A stretch of DNA of 64,000 bases from Nitrospira sp. (GCA_009594865.1 VOPT01000002.1:33973-97972); one strand, 5' to 3'; positions 33,727 to 42,756 are shown, counted from the first letter of the stretch. A program made the numbers and translations. The notes: a model not told the origin generated them from the sequence alone.

Positions 33727-34931
33727 CCATCGCCATCCGCCAGACCCGCATCCTCGACGGCCTAGGCCGCAAGATTGAGCGAGGCACCGTCGTGATCGAG
33801 GGTGATCGCATTGTCGCCGTCGGACCGGATCAGACGATCCGTCTGCCCCGAGGTGCACAACGCATCGACGGCCGTGGCCTGACGGTCCTTCCAGGCCTCA
33901 TCGATTGCCATGTCCACTTTTGCCTCGGCGCAGAAGCCGATGTGGTGGCAGCTGTCGAGCAGGAGTCCTCGGCGGTGACCCTGCTCAAGGCGGCTGAATT
34001 AGCACGCCGCACCGTGCAGGCCGGCTTCACCACCGTCAGGGATGTCGGCTTCCGCGACCATGCCGTGTTTGCGTTAAAAAAGGCCATCGCCTCGGGACTC
34101 ACGCCGGGGCCACGCATCCTCGCCGCAGGTCTTGCGATCTGTATGCCCGGCGGACATGCCCGCTTCATCGGACGCGAAGCACAGGGGATCGAGGCCGTGC
34201 GGGCCGCGGTGCAGGATCAACTCACCGCCGGCGCCGAGGTCATCAAGGTGATCGCGTCAGGCGGGGTCCTCACTCCGGGAACGTCCCCCGACGAAGCCCA
34301 AATGACTGTGGAAGAACTCAAAGCCGCCGTTGAGGTCGCCGTCGCCCATGGCCGCCACGTAGCCGCCCATGCCCATGGCGCGACCGGAATGAAGAACGCC
34401 CTGCGCGCCGGAGTCCATTCGATCGAACATGCTACCCTCATGGATGACGAAGCCGCCGGCCTGATGACCCAGCGTGGCGTGTACATGGTGCCGACACTCT
34501 CTGCCCTCGCCACCACAGCCGCCTGTCCGACCGGCTGCGGCATTCCCGACAGCGCCCGCTCAAAAGCGAAAAACATGGTCAGGCAACACGAGAAGAGCTT
34601 CCGCGCCGCCGTTCGGCGTGGCGTGCCGATCGCCCTCGGGACCGATGCCGGCACACCCTTTAATTACCATGGCGACAATGCGCAGGAATTGGAACGGATG
34701 GTCATCCTGGGCATGACACCGATGGATGCGATCATGACGACCACCTCCGCCGCCGCGCGATTGCTGCGCCTCTCGACAGAAATCGGCACCATTGAAGCCG
34801 GCAAACAGGCGGATCTGTTGGTGGTGGAGGGCAATCCGCTCAGAAATATCGGCCTGTTATTGAAGCAAGAACGGATCGCGGGAGTCATGCAGCGCGGACG
34901 ATTTGTGTCGGGACCGCTCTCACAGACGTGA
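33723..34931 (+). CDS. Metal-dependent amidohydrolase family protein (imidazolonepropionase/prolidase-like)
   Basis: The 402-residue protein has the amidohydrolase barrel motifs. The HxH pair is at 63-65 (LIDCHVHFC), the bridging lysine at about 175 (EVIKVIASGG), and the metal histidines are in AAHAHGATG and HSIEHATLMDDEAA. The catalytic aspartate is in LGTDAGTPFNYHG, and GTIEAGKQADLLVVEGNPL ends the fold. It resembles imidazolonepropionase-like and Xaa-Pro dipeptidase-type members. There is no signal peptide. It is coupled to the upstream heme protein gene. The substrate may be an amino-acid derivative made or used by the aminotransferase, which is an inference from the operon. Confidence 0.85.
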   Translation: MTIAIRQTRILDGLGRKIERGTVVIEGDRIVAVGPDQTIRLPRGAQRIDGRGLTVLPGLIDCHVHFCLGAEADVVAAVEQESSAVTLLKAAELARRTVQAGFTTVRDVGFRDHAVFALKKAIASGLTPGPRILAAGLAICMPGGHARFIGREAQGIEAVRAAVQDQLTAGAEVIKVIASGGVLTPGTSPDEAQMTVEELKAAVEVAVAHGRHVAAHAHGATGMKNALRAGVHSIEHATLMDDEAAGLMTQRGVYMVPTLSALATTAACPTGCGIPDSARSKAKNMVRQHEKSFRAAVRRGVPIALGTDAGTPFNYHGDNAQELERMVILGMTPMDAIMTTTSAAARLLRLSTEIGTIEAGKQADLLVVEGNPLRNIGLLLKQERIAGVMQRGRFVSGPLSQT

Positions 34932-34972
34932 GGCGTGGAAAATAGACCGCGAACCGCACGAGGGAGGATTTA

Positions 34973-34989
34973 GGGCGTTATCACCGCCC
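34973..34989. terminator. Weak hairpin between convergent genes
   Basis: GGGCG at 34973-34977 and CGCCC at 34985-34989 form a 5-bp stem around a 7-base loop, followed by GTTCATT. It is short, so this is a weak candidate. Confidence 0.3.
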
Positions 34990-35026
34990 GTTCATTCGCT
35001 TCGCATGATGTTGCACCACTGAAGAT

Positions 35027-35665
35027 TCATCGACGTTCGTACAGCAGTTCCAGTGCCGTGGCAAACCCGTTGATTCGACCCTTCCGGAACATGTCGTCCA
35101 GGCGGCCTCGCAACGCGCGAATTCCCCCTTCATCGCCGCGGGCGACCACGGCCTGGGACACCATCATCTGCACGGCCACTTCGAGCAGGCGATGTTTGCG
35201 TTGCTCCATTTCCGGCGTGACGAATTCATCCAGCACCTCCGCTCCCCGCGCCTCGACGATCGGTTCCTTGAACGTATCATACCCCTGCTGCGCCACCGTA
35301 CGCTCGCGAATGATGGCCAATTCGGATTTGATCCGCGGCACCATTTTCATCAGGACGGCGAACACTTCTTTTCGTCCCTCGTCGAACAGCTTCTTCTCCA
35401 TTTCCTCGAGAATCAGCGCCGGATCGACAGGATCAGGGCGCAGTTCCTCGCCCCAATGCAGACGATCATAGGTGCGCCGGCTCTCGGGATCGCCGAGAAC
35501 TTCGTAGGCAGAATTGATCTCCCGGATCTTCTCTTCCGCCTCGCTGTTATTCGGATTGCGATCGGGATGATGCTCGAAAACGAGCTTGCGGTAGGCTTTT
35601 TTGATCTCGTCATCGGAGATGTCCCGGGACACTCCGAGAACGCGATAATAATCAACACGCGGCAT
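35027..35665 (-). CDS. DnaJ-domain protein (type III J-protein)
   Basis: The 212-residue protein starts with a J domain (residues 4-67): [23 protein letters not shown], the HPD motif at 33-35 and [21 protein letters not shown]. The J domain stimulates the ATPase of an Hsp70 partner. The C-terminal 140 residues are helical and without the Gly/Phe or zinc-finger regions of classical DnaJ, so it is a specialised co-chaperone or regulator. No partner is encoded nearby. A GC-rich, plus-strand region of 195 bases separates it from pxpB. Confidence 0.85.
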   Translation of the reverse strand: MPRVDYYRVLGVSRDISDDEIKKAYRKLVFEHHPDRNPNNSEAEEKIREINSAYEVLGDPESRRTYDRLHWGEELRPDPVDPALILEEMEKKLFDEGRKEVFAVLMKMVPRIKSELAIIRERTVAQQGYDTFKEPIVEARGAEVLDEFVTPEMEQRKHRLLEVAVQMMVSQAVVARGDEGGIRALRGRLDDMFRKGRINGFATALELLYERR

Positions 35666-35860
35666 AGTGCGAGCGACTATACCATGTCCGCTTTGCGCGC
35701 TTCACCTGGCCCGCGCCGCGCCCCCCAGCGTGTACGCTCGCATTGATCTCCCTGCCCGGCTCCGCCATACTCCCAGTCGCCACCGAACCTACAGTCAGAC
35801 GGTGACCGGAGTGACGGTCCCTCATTCCTTGTTCGCAGCATCACCCGGCAGGGCGCGCAC

Positions 35861-36547
35861 ATGATTGCTCGCATGATCCAGCTGAGCGAGTCCGCGATCA
35901 CCGTCGAGTTTGGGGACACAATTGCCCTGAGCACGAACGACCTCGTGCTGGCCTTTACGGCAGCGGTGGACCAGGCGGGAATTCGAGGTTTCATAGAAGT
36001 CGTTCCCACCTACCGCTCCGCCACACTCTATTTTGACGCACGGCTCACTGATGCCGGCACAGTAATGAAAAACATGCGCGCATTGACGGTGGACACAGCA
36101 GTCTCACCCTCGCGCCCTTCCACTACTCACACCATTCCTGTTTGGTATGGAGGCGCAGCCGGACCGGATCTCCCCGATGTGGCCAGGCAGGCCGGGCTCA
36201 CTGCTGAGGAAGCCGGCGAACTCCACGCCTCCATCACATATCGGGTGTTTATGCTAGGGTTCAGCCCCGGCTTTCCCTACCTGGGCATCGTGCCTGCGCC
36301 GCTTGCCACACCGCGCCTTCCGACGCCGCGCAAACAGGTGGCCGCCGGCTCAGTGGGCATCGCAGGAACACAGACCGGTGTGTATCCCCAAGCCAGTCCT
36401 GGCGGGTGGCGCATCATCGGACGCACGCCGGTCGTTCTGTTCGATCTCCACAGACCCAAGCCGTTTCTGCTCGCTCCGGGCGACCAGGTGCGATTCGTGG
36501 CGATCGAGGAAGAAGAATTCGAGCAACTGGCAGGAGACCAGGCATGA
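35861..36547 (+). CDS. pxpB: 5-oxoprolinase subunit PxpB (KipI / allophanate hydrolase subunit 1 family)
   Basis: The 228-residue protein has the family signatures ITVEFGDTI, FIEVVPTYRSATLYFD, VWYGGAAGPDL, YRVFMLGFSPGFPYLG and GSVGIAGTQTGVYPQASPGGW. PxpB, with PxpC and PxpA, forms the ATP-dependent 5-oxoprolinase that opens 5-oxo-L-proline to glutamate, salvaging the damaged product of glutamine and glutathione turnover. All three genes lie in a row here with ATGA/overlap junctions, which supports the role. The ATG at 35861 is the first of the frame; the next in-frame ATG four codons on also remains possible. Confidence 0.9.
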   Translation: MIARMIQLSESAITVEFGDTIALSTNDLVLAFTAAVDQAGIRGFIEVVPTYRSATLYFDARLTDAGTVMKNMRALTVDTAVSPSRPSTTHTIPVWYGGAAGPDLPDVARQAGLTAEEAGELHASITYRVFMLGFSPGFPYLGIVPAPLATPRLPTPRKQVAAGSVGIAGTQTGVYPQASPGGWRIIGRTPVVLFDLHRPKPFLLAPGDQVRFVAIEEEEFEQLAGDQA

Positions 36548-37320
36548 CCCAGTTGCGCAGCATCGACCTGAACTGCGACGTCGGCGAAGCGCCAACACCC
36601 GAGCAACGGGATGTGGAGGCTCGCCTCATGCCATATGTGACCTCGGTCAATATCGCGTGCGGAGTGCATGCAGGCGATGCGGCATTGATGCGCAGCACCA
36701 TTCAACTGGCAAAACAGTACGACCTGGCGATCGGTGCGCATCCCGGGTTACCTGATCGCGAATCACGCGGACGCCGGGAATGGCCGCTCTCGCAAGGGTT
36801 TGTGCTCGACCTCATTCTCTCTCAGGTGAATGAATTGATGGCGATCGGTCAGGCGGAAGGCATCCGGCTCTCGCATGTGAAACCGCATGGAGCCCTCTAC
36901 AACATGGCGGCACGTGATCCGGAACTCGCGGATGCGGTGGCGGCCGGGATCGCCCAGCTCAACCGGGGATTGATCCTGATCGGATTAGCCGGGTCCGAAC
37001 TCCTCACCTCTGGCACGGCGCATGGGCTGGCAGTCGCCGCAGAAGGATTTGCCGATCGAGCCTATCAAGCCGATGGTCGGTTAGTATCCCGGGCCGAGCC
37101 GCATGCCGTGATCCGCAATGAATCCACCGTGCTCGCGCGGGCGCACTCACTGGTGCACGGCAGGACCGTTGTTGCAGCCAATGGGACAATGCTCCACCTC
37201 CACATCGATACCCTCTGCCTTCACGGCGACACCCCGGATGCCGTCCGGCTGGCCCAGGCGCTGCGAGCGATGTTCGCCAAGGATGGAGTGACCGTCAGAC
37301 GACTCGATCATGCCGACTAA
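36544..37320 (+). CDS. pxpA: 5-oxoprolinase subunit PxpA (LamB/YcsF family)
   Basis: The ATG at 36544 overlaps the pxpB stop (ATGA), a sign of translational coupling. The 258-residue product begins SIDLNCDVGEAP and carries the family blocks VTSVNIACGVHAGD, AIGAHPGLPDRESRG, SHVKPHGALYNMAARD, AVAAEGFADRAYQADGRLVSR and LHLHIDTLCLHGDTP. PxpA does the ring-opening step with the phosphorylated intermediate made by PxpB/PxpC. It overlaps pxpC by 11 bases. Confidence 0.9.
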   Translation: MTQLRSIDLNCDVGEAPTPEQRDVEARLMPYVTSVNIACGVHAGDAALMRSTIQLAKQYDLAIGAHPGLPDRESRGRREWPLSQGFVLDLILSQVNELMAIGQAEGIRLSHVKPHGALYNMAARDPELADAVAAGIAQLNRGLILIGLAGSELLTSGTAHGLAVAAEGFADRAYQADGRLVSRAEPHAVIRNESTVLARAHSLVHGRTVVAANGTMLHLHIDTLCLHGDTPDAVRLAQALRAMFAKDGVTVRRLDHAD

Positions 37321-38275
37321 ACAGCCACTGATTCATGTGCTGCATCCCGGCCTTTTCACGACCGTGCAGGATCTCGGTCGTTCCGGGTATCAGCGATTCG
37401 GCGTGTCGGTGAGTGGAGCGATGGACTCGTGGGCGCTCATGATCGGCAATCGCCTGCTCGGGAATCCGGACGGGGCTGCCGGTCTGGAGATCACTATCCA
37501 AGGCCCTGAACTCTTGTTCGAGCAGGCGCTCACCATTGCCATCACCGGTGCCGACCTTTCGCCGACCGACAATGGTCTCGCCATTCCCATGTGGACCGTA
37601 GTCGCCATGCAGGCCGGCAGCCGGATACAGTTCGGGATGCGACGGCATGGCGCCCGCGCCTATCTCACAGTCGCGGGCGGTATCAGCGGCCCGATGACAC
37701 TGGGAAGCCTTGCGACGCATGTCCGGAGTGGAGTGGGAGGACTGGCGGGGCGAGCGGTGAAGAAATGGGACCAATTGAGCGTGGGACCTGCCGCACCAAT
37801 GGCGGCACAGTCCATCGGACGCTCCCTGCCGGAACAGTTTCGGCCGCGATATGTGGCGTCACCCACTGTGCGAGTCATGCCGGGTCCGCAATTCGATTAT
37901 TTTACGGACGACGCCATTCGACTGTTTACCAGCAGTCCGTATCGCGTCACGACCGAATCAGACCGGATGGGCTATCGCTTGGAGGGTGCGGAGCTTCCGC
38001 ATCGTACTTCAGCGGAGATCGTCTCTGAAGCGGTGTGCGTCGGCAGTCTTCAAGTCCCGTCGAATCGACAACCGATTCTGCTGATGGCAGATTGTCAGCC
38101 GACGGGCGGATATGCCAAGCTCGCCACGATGATCGGCGCAGATCGTTCACGAGCGGCTCAATTGGCCCCCGGCGACAGCCTGTCATTTCGAATCATCAGC
38201 GCGCAGAAGGCATCTGAACTGTTTCGGTCGAACCATGCCGAACTTGATCGCATCCTTCCCCCCTGCCGTTCGTGA
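37310..38275 (+). CDS. pxpC: 5-oxoprolinase subunit PxpC (biotin-dependent carboxyltransferase-like, allophanate hydrolase subunit 2 family)
   Basis: The 321-residue product has the signatures TVQDLGRSGYQRFGVSVSGAMD, ANRLLGNPDG-like NRLLGNPDGAAGLEITIQGPEL, RAYLTVAGGISGP, VMPGPQFDYF, YRVTTESDRMGYRLEG and LMADCQPTGGYAKLATM. It acts with PxpB in ATP-dependent activation of 5-oxoproline. It overlaps pxpA by 11 bases and ends in a short hairpin at 38280-38300. Confidence 0.9.
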   Translation: MPTKQPLIHVLHPGLFTTVQDLGRSGYQRFGVSVSGAMDSWALMIGNRLLGNPDGAAGLEITIQGPELLFEQALTIAITGADLSPTDNGLAIPMWTVVAMQAGSRIQFGMRRHGARAYLTVAGGISGPMTLGSLATHVRSGVGGLAGRAVKKWDQLSVGPAAPMAAQSIGRSLPEQFRPRYVASPTVRVMPGPQFDYFTDDAIRLFTSSPYRVTTESDRMGYRLEGAELPHRTSAEIVSEAVCVGSLQVPSNRQPILLMADCQPTGGYAKLATMIGADRSRAAQLAPGDSLSFRIISAQKASELFRSNHAELDRILPPCRS

Positions 38276-38279
38276 GACA

Positions 38280-38300
38280 AGACCCTCCGCGGCGGAGTCT
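38280..38300 (+). terminator. Short hairpin after the pxp operon
   Basis: CTCCG at 38285-38289 and CGGAG at 38293-38297 pair around CGG, with outer AGA/TCT pairing and a two-base bulge. There is no T tract. It is a plausible but weak terminator 5 bases after pxpC. Confidence 0.4.
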
Positions 38301-38372
38301 CTGTGCGAACTTTTGCCGACGATTCGTGCGCTGCCCCAACGAACGAGAGGGTCCTTTCAAGGCGCGGAGTCC

Positions 38373-38400
38373 TTGACATTGCCCTGAAGCGATCTATTAT
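38373..38400 (+). promoter_or_regulatory. Consensus-like sigma-70 promoter; likely leaderless transcript
   Basis: TTGACA at 38373-38378, a 16-base spacer and TATTAT at 38395-38400 give a perfect -35 and a 5/6 -10 box. The start site should fall 6-8 bases after the -10 box, at 38406-38408, which coincides with the ATG at 38408 of the small protein. Confidence 0.65.
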
Positions 38401-38407
38401 TATTCGT

Positions 38408-38608
38408 ATGGACACCACACTGACTCCTCGACAAATTACCCACGATGAGAAAAAGGCGGCTGAGGCCGCTTTCGCTGGTCGCCCATTCAATCCCAAATGG
38501 TCTGACGCGGCTCGCATCGTCTACGACGGCCTTCTCGCCGCGATGGGGAAAGAGGCTCGTGCCGTCGACACACACGACGAACTCGAGCCGGTTGAGCCGT
38601 TGGCTTAA
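38408..38608 (+). CDS. Small protein of unknown function (66 residues)
   Basis: The product reads MDTTLTPRQITHDEKKAAEAAF, then AGRPFNPKWSDAARIVYDGLLAAMGKEA and a short acidic tail (HDELEPVEPLA). It is soluble and helical with no membrane segment. The promoter just upstream and the hairpin at 38635 frame it as a monocistronic gene. There is no ribosome site before the ATG, in line with a leaderless message. The function is not recognised. Confidence 0.65.
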   Translation: MDTTLTPRQITHDEKKAAEAAFAGRPFNPKWSDAARIVYDGLLAAMGKEARAVDTHDELEPVEPLA

Positions 38609-38634
38609 TTCCCTCGCTGCAGCTCGGTCGCCTA

Positions 38635-38655
38635 AGGGGCGCAGATGCCGCCCCT
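38635..38655 (+). terminator. Hairpin terminator
   Basis: AGGGGCG at 38635-38641 and CGCCCCT at 38649-38655 form a perfect 7-bp GC-rich stem around a 7-base loop. It lies between the small plus gene ending at 38608 and the minus gene ending at 38702, so it can serve both. Confidence 0.65.
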
Positions 38656-38701
38656 CCCCTGTGGCCATCGCTCGCGTGGCATGAGCACGACGCGCATGAG
38701 G

Positions 38702-41362
38702 CTACGCGGGTGAGCGCCGTCGTGCGATAAGTTCCTTCACCAGTGCCTGCTCCTCCGCTTCACTCTGTACCTCCCCATTCAACCGTGCCTCGGTCAAGCG
38801 CTCCAGGATGGTGCGATATTCAGGACCAGGCTTCAACCCCAAAGCCTGAAGCGCCTTTCCCGTGAGTGCCGGTTTGACGTCACGATAGGTGGTGAGATAC
38901 TGCGACAGATACCGTTTGGCGGTGTTCGAAGCGTTCTTCGCCAAAAGGAACACCAGACACTCCTCTGACAAGCCGGCCAGAATCGCAACCGTATCCGATG
39001 GCCGCAGAGGCGCGCGCCTCGTCAACGTCCGACACACCGGCTGCGTGAGAAATCGAGCCTGAGTGATGGCCGTCCGCTCCGCTTCGGTAAAGGGAAACCG
39101 CGCAAGCATCTCACGGACGGCTTGATCCGGCATGATCTCCGCGAGAGCCATGGCATAGACCACCCATTCATTGAGGGTCCGGTCGAGACAGGACAGCCGA
39201 TACCAATCCAACGCCGCTTCCAGGTCGCTGAGTCGTCGATCCAGACGAACAGACCACGTCAGCGTGGGGTGAAGAAACCGCAATAGATCCAGGTCGGCCA
39301 GTCGGCGCACCGCCTGCCTAGGGGTGCGCTCGGAAAACAGCAACCGCAGTTCATCCAGGAGGCGCTGCCCGGAGAGACGATGGAACAACTCCATCTTCAC
39401 CGCGCCTTTAATCAAGGCCAGTGTTTCTTTACTCAATTGAAAGTCGAATCGCAGTTCGAACCGGATGGCGCGAAAGACCCGCGTCGGATCTTCGACAAAA
39501 CTCAAACTATGGAGCACCCGGATCAGACGCTCTTTCAGATCGCGTTGCCCTCCATAGAAGTCAATGAGCTGGCCGAAACTTCGAGGCCTGAGCGCCACCG
39601 CTAGCGTATTAATCGTGAAGTCGCGCCGGTAGAGATCCTTCTTGATGGAACTTTGTTCGACGGTCGGCAGGGCCGTCGGATATTCGTAGTACTCGGTACG
39701 GGCCGTCGCCACATCCACTTTAAACCCGTCCGGTAGCAACACCACCGCCGTGCCAAACCGCTCATGCACCTTGACGCGACCTGCCCGCTCCTTCGCCAGC
39801 GCGCGCGCAAACGCGATGCCGTCCCCCTCAACGACCAAATCCACATCGAGATTCTCGAAGCCGAGCAACAGATCGCGGACGAATCCTCCGACCACGTAGA
39901 GTGACAAGCCCAGCCGGTCTGCCAATTCACCTGACGCTTGCAGCAAATCATAGACGCGAGAAGGCAACCGATCGCGCAGCAGTCCTTTCAGATCCCGCTT
40001 GCGCACGCCTCCTCGTGCCTCCACCCCCATCAAGGACTTCGACTGACCGCGCGCAGACGCCAGCACATCCTCATGCAGACTGCGGAGCAGATCGGTCCTC
40101 GTGATGACGCCGACCGTCTTGCCGTCGGACAACACCGGCACGAAACGTTGATTCAATTCAATCATCCGGGTCTCGATGTCATGAAACGGCGTGTCGGGCA
40201 ACGCACTGTAGGGTCCGCTGCTGGCCAGATCCCCCACTCGCTGAGCTCCGAGCTGATGAAATAGCGCTTTCTGAACGGTCTCCCGTGAAATCATGCCGAT
40301 GTATCGGTCTTTCGCATCCACCACCGGCAACACGTTGACACCGTAGGTGGTCATGGACCGTTCCGCCTCAGTCACCGTCGCATCCGCGAGAATCGATTTC
40401 ACGGGCGTGGTCATGACATCCCGAGCCAACAATGTGGGACGGTACCGTTCGGTCAGCAGACGGGTCAGTTGTTCCTGCACTTCCACCAGCGTCCGGCCCT
40501 TGACGCTGGCCGCGGCCGCCACGGCATGTCCGCCGCCGCCAAACTCGCGCGCGATCCAGGCCACGTCGATCTCCGGCCTGCGACTCCGTCCGATAATCTG
40601 AACCTTCTCCTCCATCGCAATGGCCACGATCACGGCGTCAAACCCTTGCAGTTCCGCGAGCCGCTGAACCGCTTCGGCAAGGTCCCCGGTATAACGATCG
40701 TATGCGCTCGAAGCGACAAGGATTTTCCGACCTTCTAAGTAGTAGATCGCGCCCGATTGAAGCAGATCATTCAGCAAGGCGATGAGATCCGGATCAAGCG
40801 GATGCCGCAGCGTCTCTGCGACCCGGTTCAAATCGGCGCCCGCGCGCAGGACACACGCCGCCGCTTCCAAGTCGCGCGGCGTCGTCGAGGGATAGGCCAG
40901 CGAGCCGGTTTCCTCATACAAGCCGATGGCCAGCACCGTAGCCTCGTCCGCCGTGAGTGCCACCTGCCGCGCGTTCAGTCGCTCGATCAGCAACGTCACC
41001 GTGGCTCCCACCGGTTCGATATGCCGTTCCGCGACCGACGGCCAGGCTGAACGTTCTGATCCCTCGCCTTGTCCGTGATGGTCGAATATATGAACGTGCA
41101 GGTCCTTACGCTCACTGAGCACCTTCAAGGGACCGATCCGCTCGGGCTCCTGCACATCGACCAGGATCAACCGATGCACCTGCTCCAACGGCACATCCTT
41201 CAGACGGGAGATGCTCTGGTCGTGCTCAGCCAAAAAATTTCGCACCGACTCCTGCGCGCCTCCGGGAAACACCAGAACGGCGTCGGGATACAGCTTCCGG
41301 GCCGCCACCATGGAGGCCAGTCCATCGAAGTCTGCATTGAGGTGAGTCGTGATGAGATCCAT
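38702..41362 (-). CDS. DHH phosphoesterase / CBS pair / tRNA nucleotidyltransferase fusion (A- or CCA-adding)
   Basis: The 886-residue cytoplasmic enzyme joins four blocks. A DHH phosphoesterase-like domain (about 1-300) has HLNADFDGLASM, DVQEPERIG, FDHHGQGEG (DHH at 94-96) and GGGGHAVAAAASVKG. A CBS pair (about 315-430) has ARDVMTTPVKSILADATV, NVLPVVDAKDRYIGMIS and VPVLSDGKTVGVITRTDLL. The polymerase head (about 465-600) has LYVVGGFVRDLLLGFENLDVDLVVEGDG, where the DVD pair binds metal, followed by DLYRRDFTINTLAV. The C-terminal neck/body has DPTRVFRAIRFELRF. This layout is known for bacterial A-adding enzymes that finish tRNA 3' ends. Which nucleotides are added here cannot be told by eye. 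Confidence 0.85.
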   Translation of the reverse strand: MDLITTHLNADFDGLASMVAARKLYPDAVLVFPGGAQESVRNFLAEHDQSISRLKDVPLEQVHRLILVDVQEPERIGPLKVLSERKDLHVHIFDHHGQGEGSERSAWPSVAERHIEPVGATVTLLIERLNARQVALTADEATVLAIGLYEETGSLAYPSTTPRDLEAAACVLRAGADLNRVAETLRHPLDPDLIALLNDLLQSGAIYYLEGRKILVASSAYDRYTGDLAEAVQRLAELQGFDAVIVAIAMEEKVQIIGRSRRPEIDVAWIAREFGGGGHAVAAAASVKGRTLVEVQEQLTRLLTERYRPTLLARDVMTTPVKSILADATVTEAERSMTTYGVNVLPVVDAKDRYIGMISRETVQKALFHQLGAQRVGDLASSGPYSALPDTPFHDIETRMIELNQRFVPVLSDGKTVGVITRTDLLRSLHEDVLASARGQSKSLMGVEARGGVRKRDLKGLLRDRLPSRVYDLLQASGELADRLGLSLYVVGGFVRDLLLGFENLDVDLVVEGDGIAFARALAKERAGRVKVHERFGTAVVLLPDGFKVDVATARTEYYEYPTALPTVEQSSIKKDLYRRDFTINTLAVALRPRSFGQLIDFYGGQRDLKERLIRVLHSLSFVEDPTRVFRAIRFELRFDFQLSKETLALIKGAVKMELFHRLSGQRLLDELRLLFSERTPRQAVRRLADLDLLRFLHPTLTWSVRLDRRLSDLEAALDWYRLSCLDRTLNEWVVYAMALAEIMPDQAVREMLARFPFTEAERTAITQARFLTQPVCRTLTRRAPLRPSDTVAILAGLSEECLVFLLAKNASNTAKRYLSQYLTTYRDVKPALTGKALQALGLKPGPEYRTILERLTEARLNGEVQSEAEEQALVKELIARRRSPA

Positions 41363-41594
41363 GCCGGCATTCTAGCAGGATCGAGCAAATCGATTCAGGG
41401 GTGAAGGCAGAAGTTCAGGCCACAGATGTCGGCATGCGCAGGGTGAGGGCTGAGGTCAGAAAGAACCATGCCGTCCACAGTGTGACCTCTAGACGGCATG
41501 GAGACACTCGACAGCAAGCACGAGCGCGGAGACCGGCTAAATGACCCGGACCGGCAAGTTCAGTGACCTGCCGAGCCCGGTCCGGGGAGGGACA

Positions 41595-41912
41595 TTATCG
41601 CTGCTGGCGGTCGTGCTTCTGGCGAGCGATGTGGCGCGAGGTGCGATCCTGAGCATGCTTGACCCTAGCGCGCTCTTTCTTCGTCACCACCCCATCGGAC
41701 TTAGCCTTATCCTCCATGTTGTTGATGTGCTCCTGTTGGTTGTTCAAGCGATTGGCCTCGCGTTCATTCAGTTGTCCGCTGGCAATGCCTTGATCAATCC
41801 GTCGCTCCTGATTCGCCTGCCGCTGATCAATTCTGGGTGTCTCCGCCTGCGCCAAGGCAAATGCCGGGACACACATCGAGAGCACAGCCGCACTCCAAAT
41901 CACCTGCTTCAT
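41595..41912 (-). CDS. Small secreted basic helical protein
   Basis: The ATG at 41912 is chosen for the GGGAGG site 6-12 bases upstream and the signal peptide that follows (MKQVIWSAAVLSMCVPAFALAQA). The mature part of about 83 residues is very polar, rich in Arg, Gln, Asn and Lys, with RIDQRQANQERRIDQGIASGQLNEREANRLNNQQ and KKERARVKHAQDRTSRHIARQKHD. This repeated helical pattern is of unknown function. It is divergent from the gene at 42240. Confidence 0.65.
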   Translation of the reverse strand: MKQVIWSAAVLSMCVPAFALAQAETPRIDQRQANQERRIDQGIASGQLNEREANRLNNQQEHINNMEDKAKSDGVVTKKERARVKHAQDRTSRHIARQKHDRQQR

Positions 41913-42239
41913 ACATCCTCCCTTGGTTATCGCGAGAGCCCTGTCGTTCAACTCAACGTACAAGGCGTCTATTTCGTTGACAACGGGTTTTTCATTTCTG
42001 AGCGCGTCTACGGAGAACTGCGTGTCGCCACCACAGCAGAGGCATGTGTCAGGAAGCATCCCGCACAAGCTGGGCAAAATTGAACAGATGTTGGCGTTTT
42101 CCTCCCCTGTCGGTCCAACTTCGCCACGCCAACCGGACACAACCGGCACAAATCCGAGTGATTCCCCCTTGATCAGGAGGCATGGGGATTGCTGAGTCAG
42201 TCGACGACCTGCAGTCGTCATCACTGAAGGAGGATTGAT
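41913..42239. other. Intergenic region between divergent small secreted protein genes
   Basis: No gene is credible in these 327 bases. A 17-bp dyad GACGAC-CTGCA-GTCGTC lies at 42203-42219, shortly before the AAGGAGG site of the plus gene. No clear consensus promoter was found by eye. Confidence 0.4.
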
Positions 42240-42653
42240 ATGAGGATGAACGCTGACGCTTCATTGCTGGCCATCGCGGTGGCGACCCTCGCCGCCATCA
42301 GCTTCACGGTTGAACCGGCATTTGCAAAAGAGAAAGAACGGAAGGGCACACATCACCCGCACGCCGCAACCACCTCAGCAGCTGCGGCAGCGTCCCTGTT
42401 AGGATCTGTGCCTGAACAACCCGCTGCCCCCAAACCGGGACAGTATGATTCCAAACCCGGCCTCGCATGGAAGACCGTGGGCGGCACCGTCAAGGACATT
42501 CAGGGAGAAACCTATACGGTGGAAGATTACGACGGCAGTCAAATAAAGATGCGCGTCGGGCAAGGTACCAAGCAGCTTCGAGGTCACAAAAAGGTGGGCG
42601 ACACCATTCGGGCTGAGATTACTCACGGCGGCTTCGCCAATTCCACTCAGTAA
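42240..42653 (+). CDS. Exported protein of unknown function with basic histidine-rich linker
   Basis: AAGGAGG lies about 6 bases before the ATG. The 137-residue product has a signal peptide (about 1-29, cut near FAKE), a basic, Ala/His-rich stretch (KEKERKGTHHPHAATTSAAAAAS), and a beta-rich domain of about 60 residues with KTVGGTVKDIQGETYTVEDYDGSQIKMRVG and HKKVGDTIRAEITHGG. The latter reads like an OB/SH3-type periplasmic domain with a repeated Gly-Asp/Gly-Gln turn. No family is recognised. A strong terminator follows. Confidence 0.6.
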   Translation: MRMNADASLLAIAVATLAAISFTVEPAFAKEKERKGTHHPHAATTSAAAAASLLGSVPEQPAAPKPGQYDSKPGLAWKTVGGTVKDIQGETYTVEDYDGSQIKMRVGQGTKQLRGHKKVGDTIRAEITHGGFANSTQ

Positions 42654-42697
42654 CTCGCTGACCTTGCGAACCCGGCCTCCGCTCGCCGGTGTCCGAA

Positions 42698-42724
42698 GAG
42701 GCCGACCCTGCACAGGTCGGCCTC
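42698..42724. terminator. Strong hairpin between convergent genes
   Basis: GAGGCCGACC at 42698-42707 and GGTCGGCCTC at 42715-42724 form a perfect 10-bp stem (extended by an A-T pair) with a 7-base loop. It ends both the plus gene at 42653 and the minus operon ending at 42757. Confidence 0.8.
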
Positions 42725-42756
42725 TCCCTCATCCCTCACACCTGTGTTGACGATTG

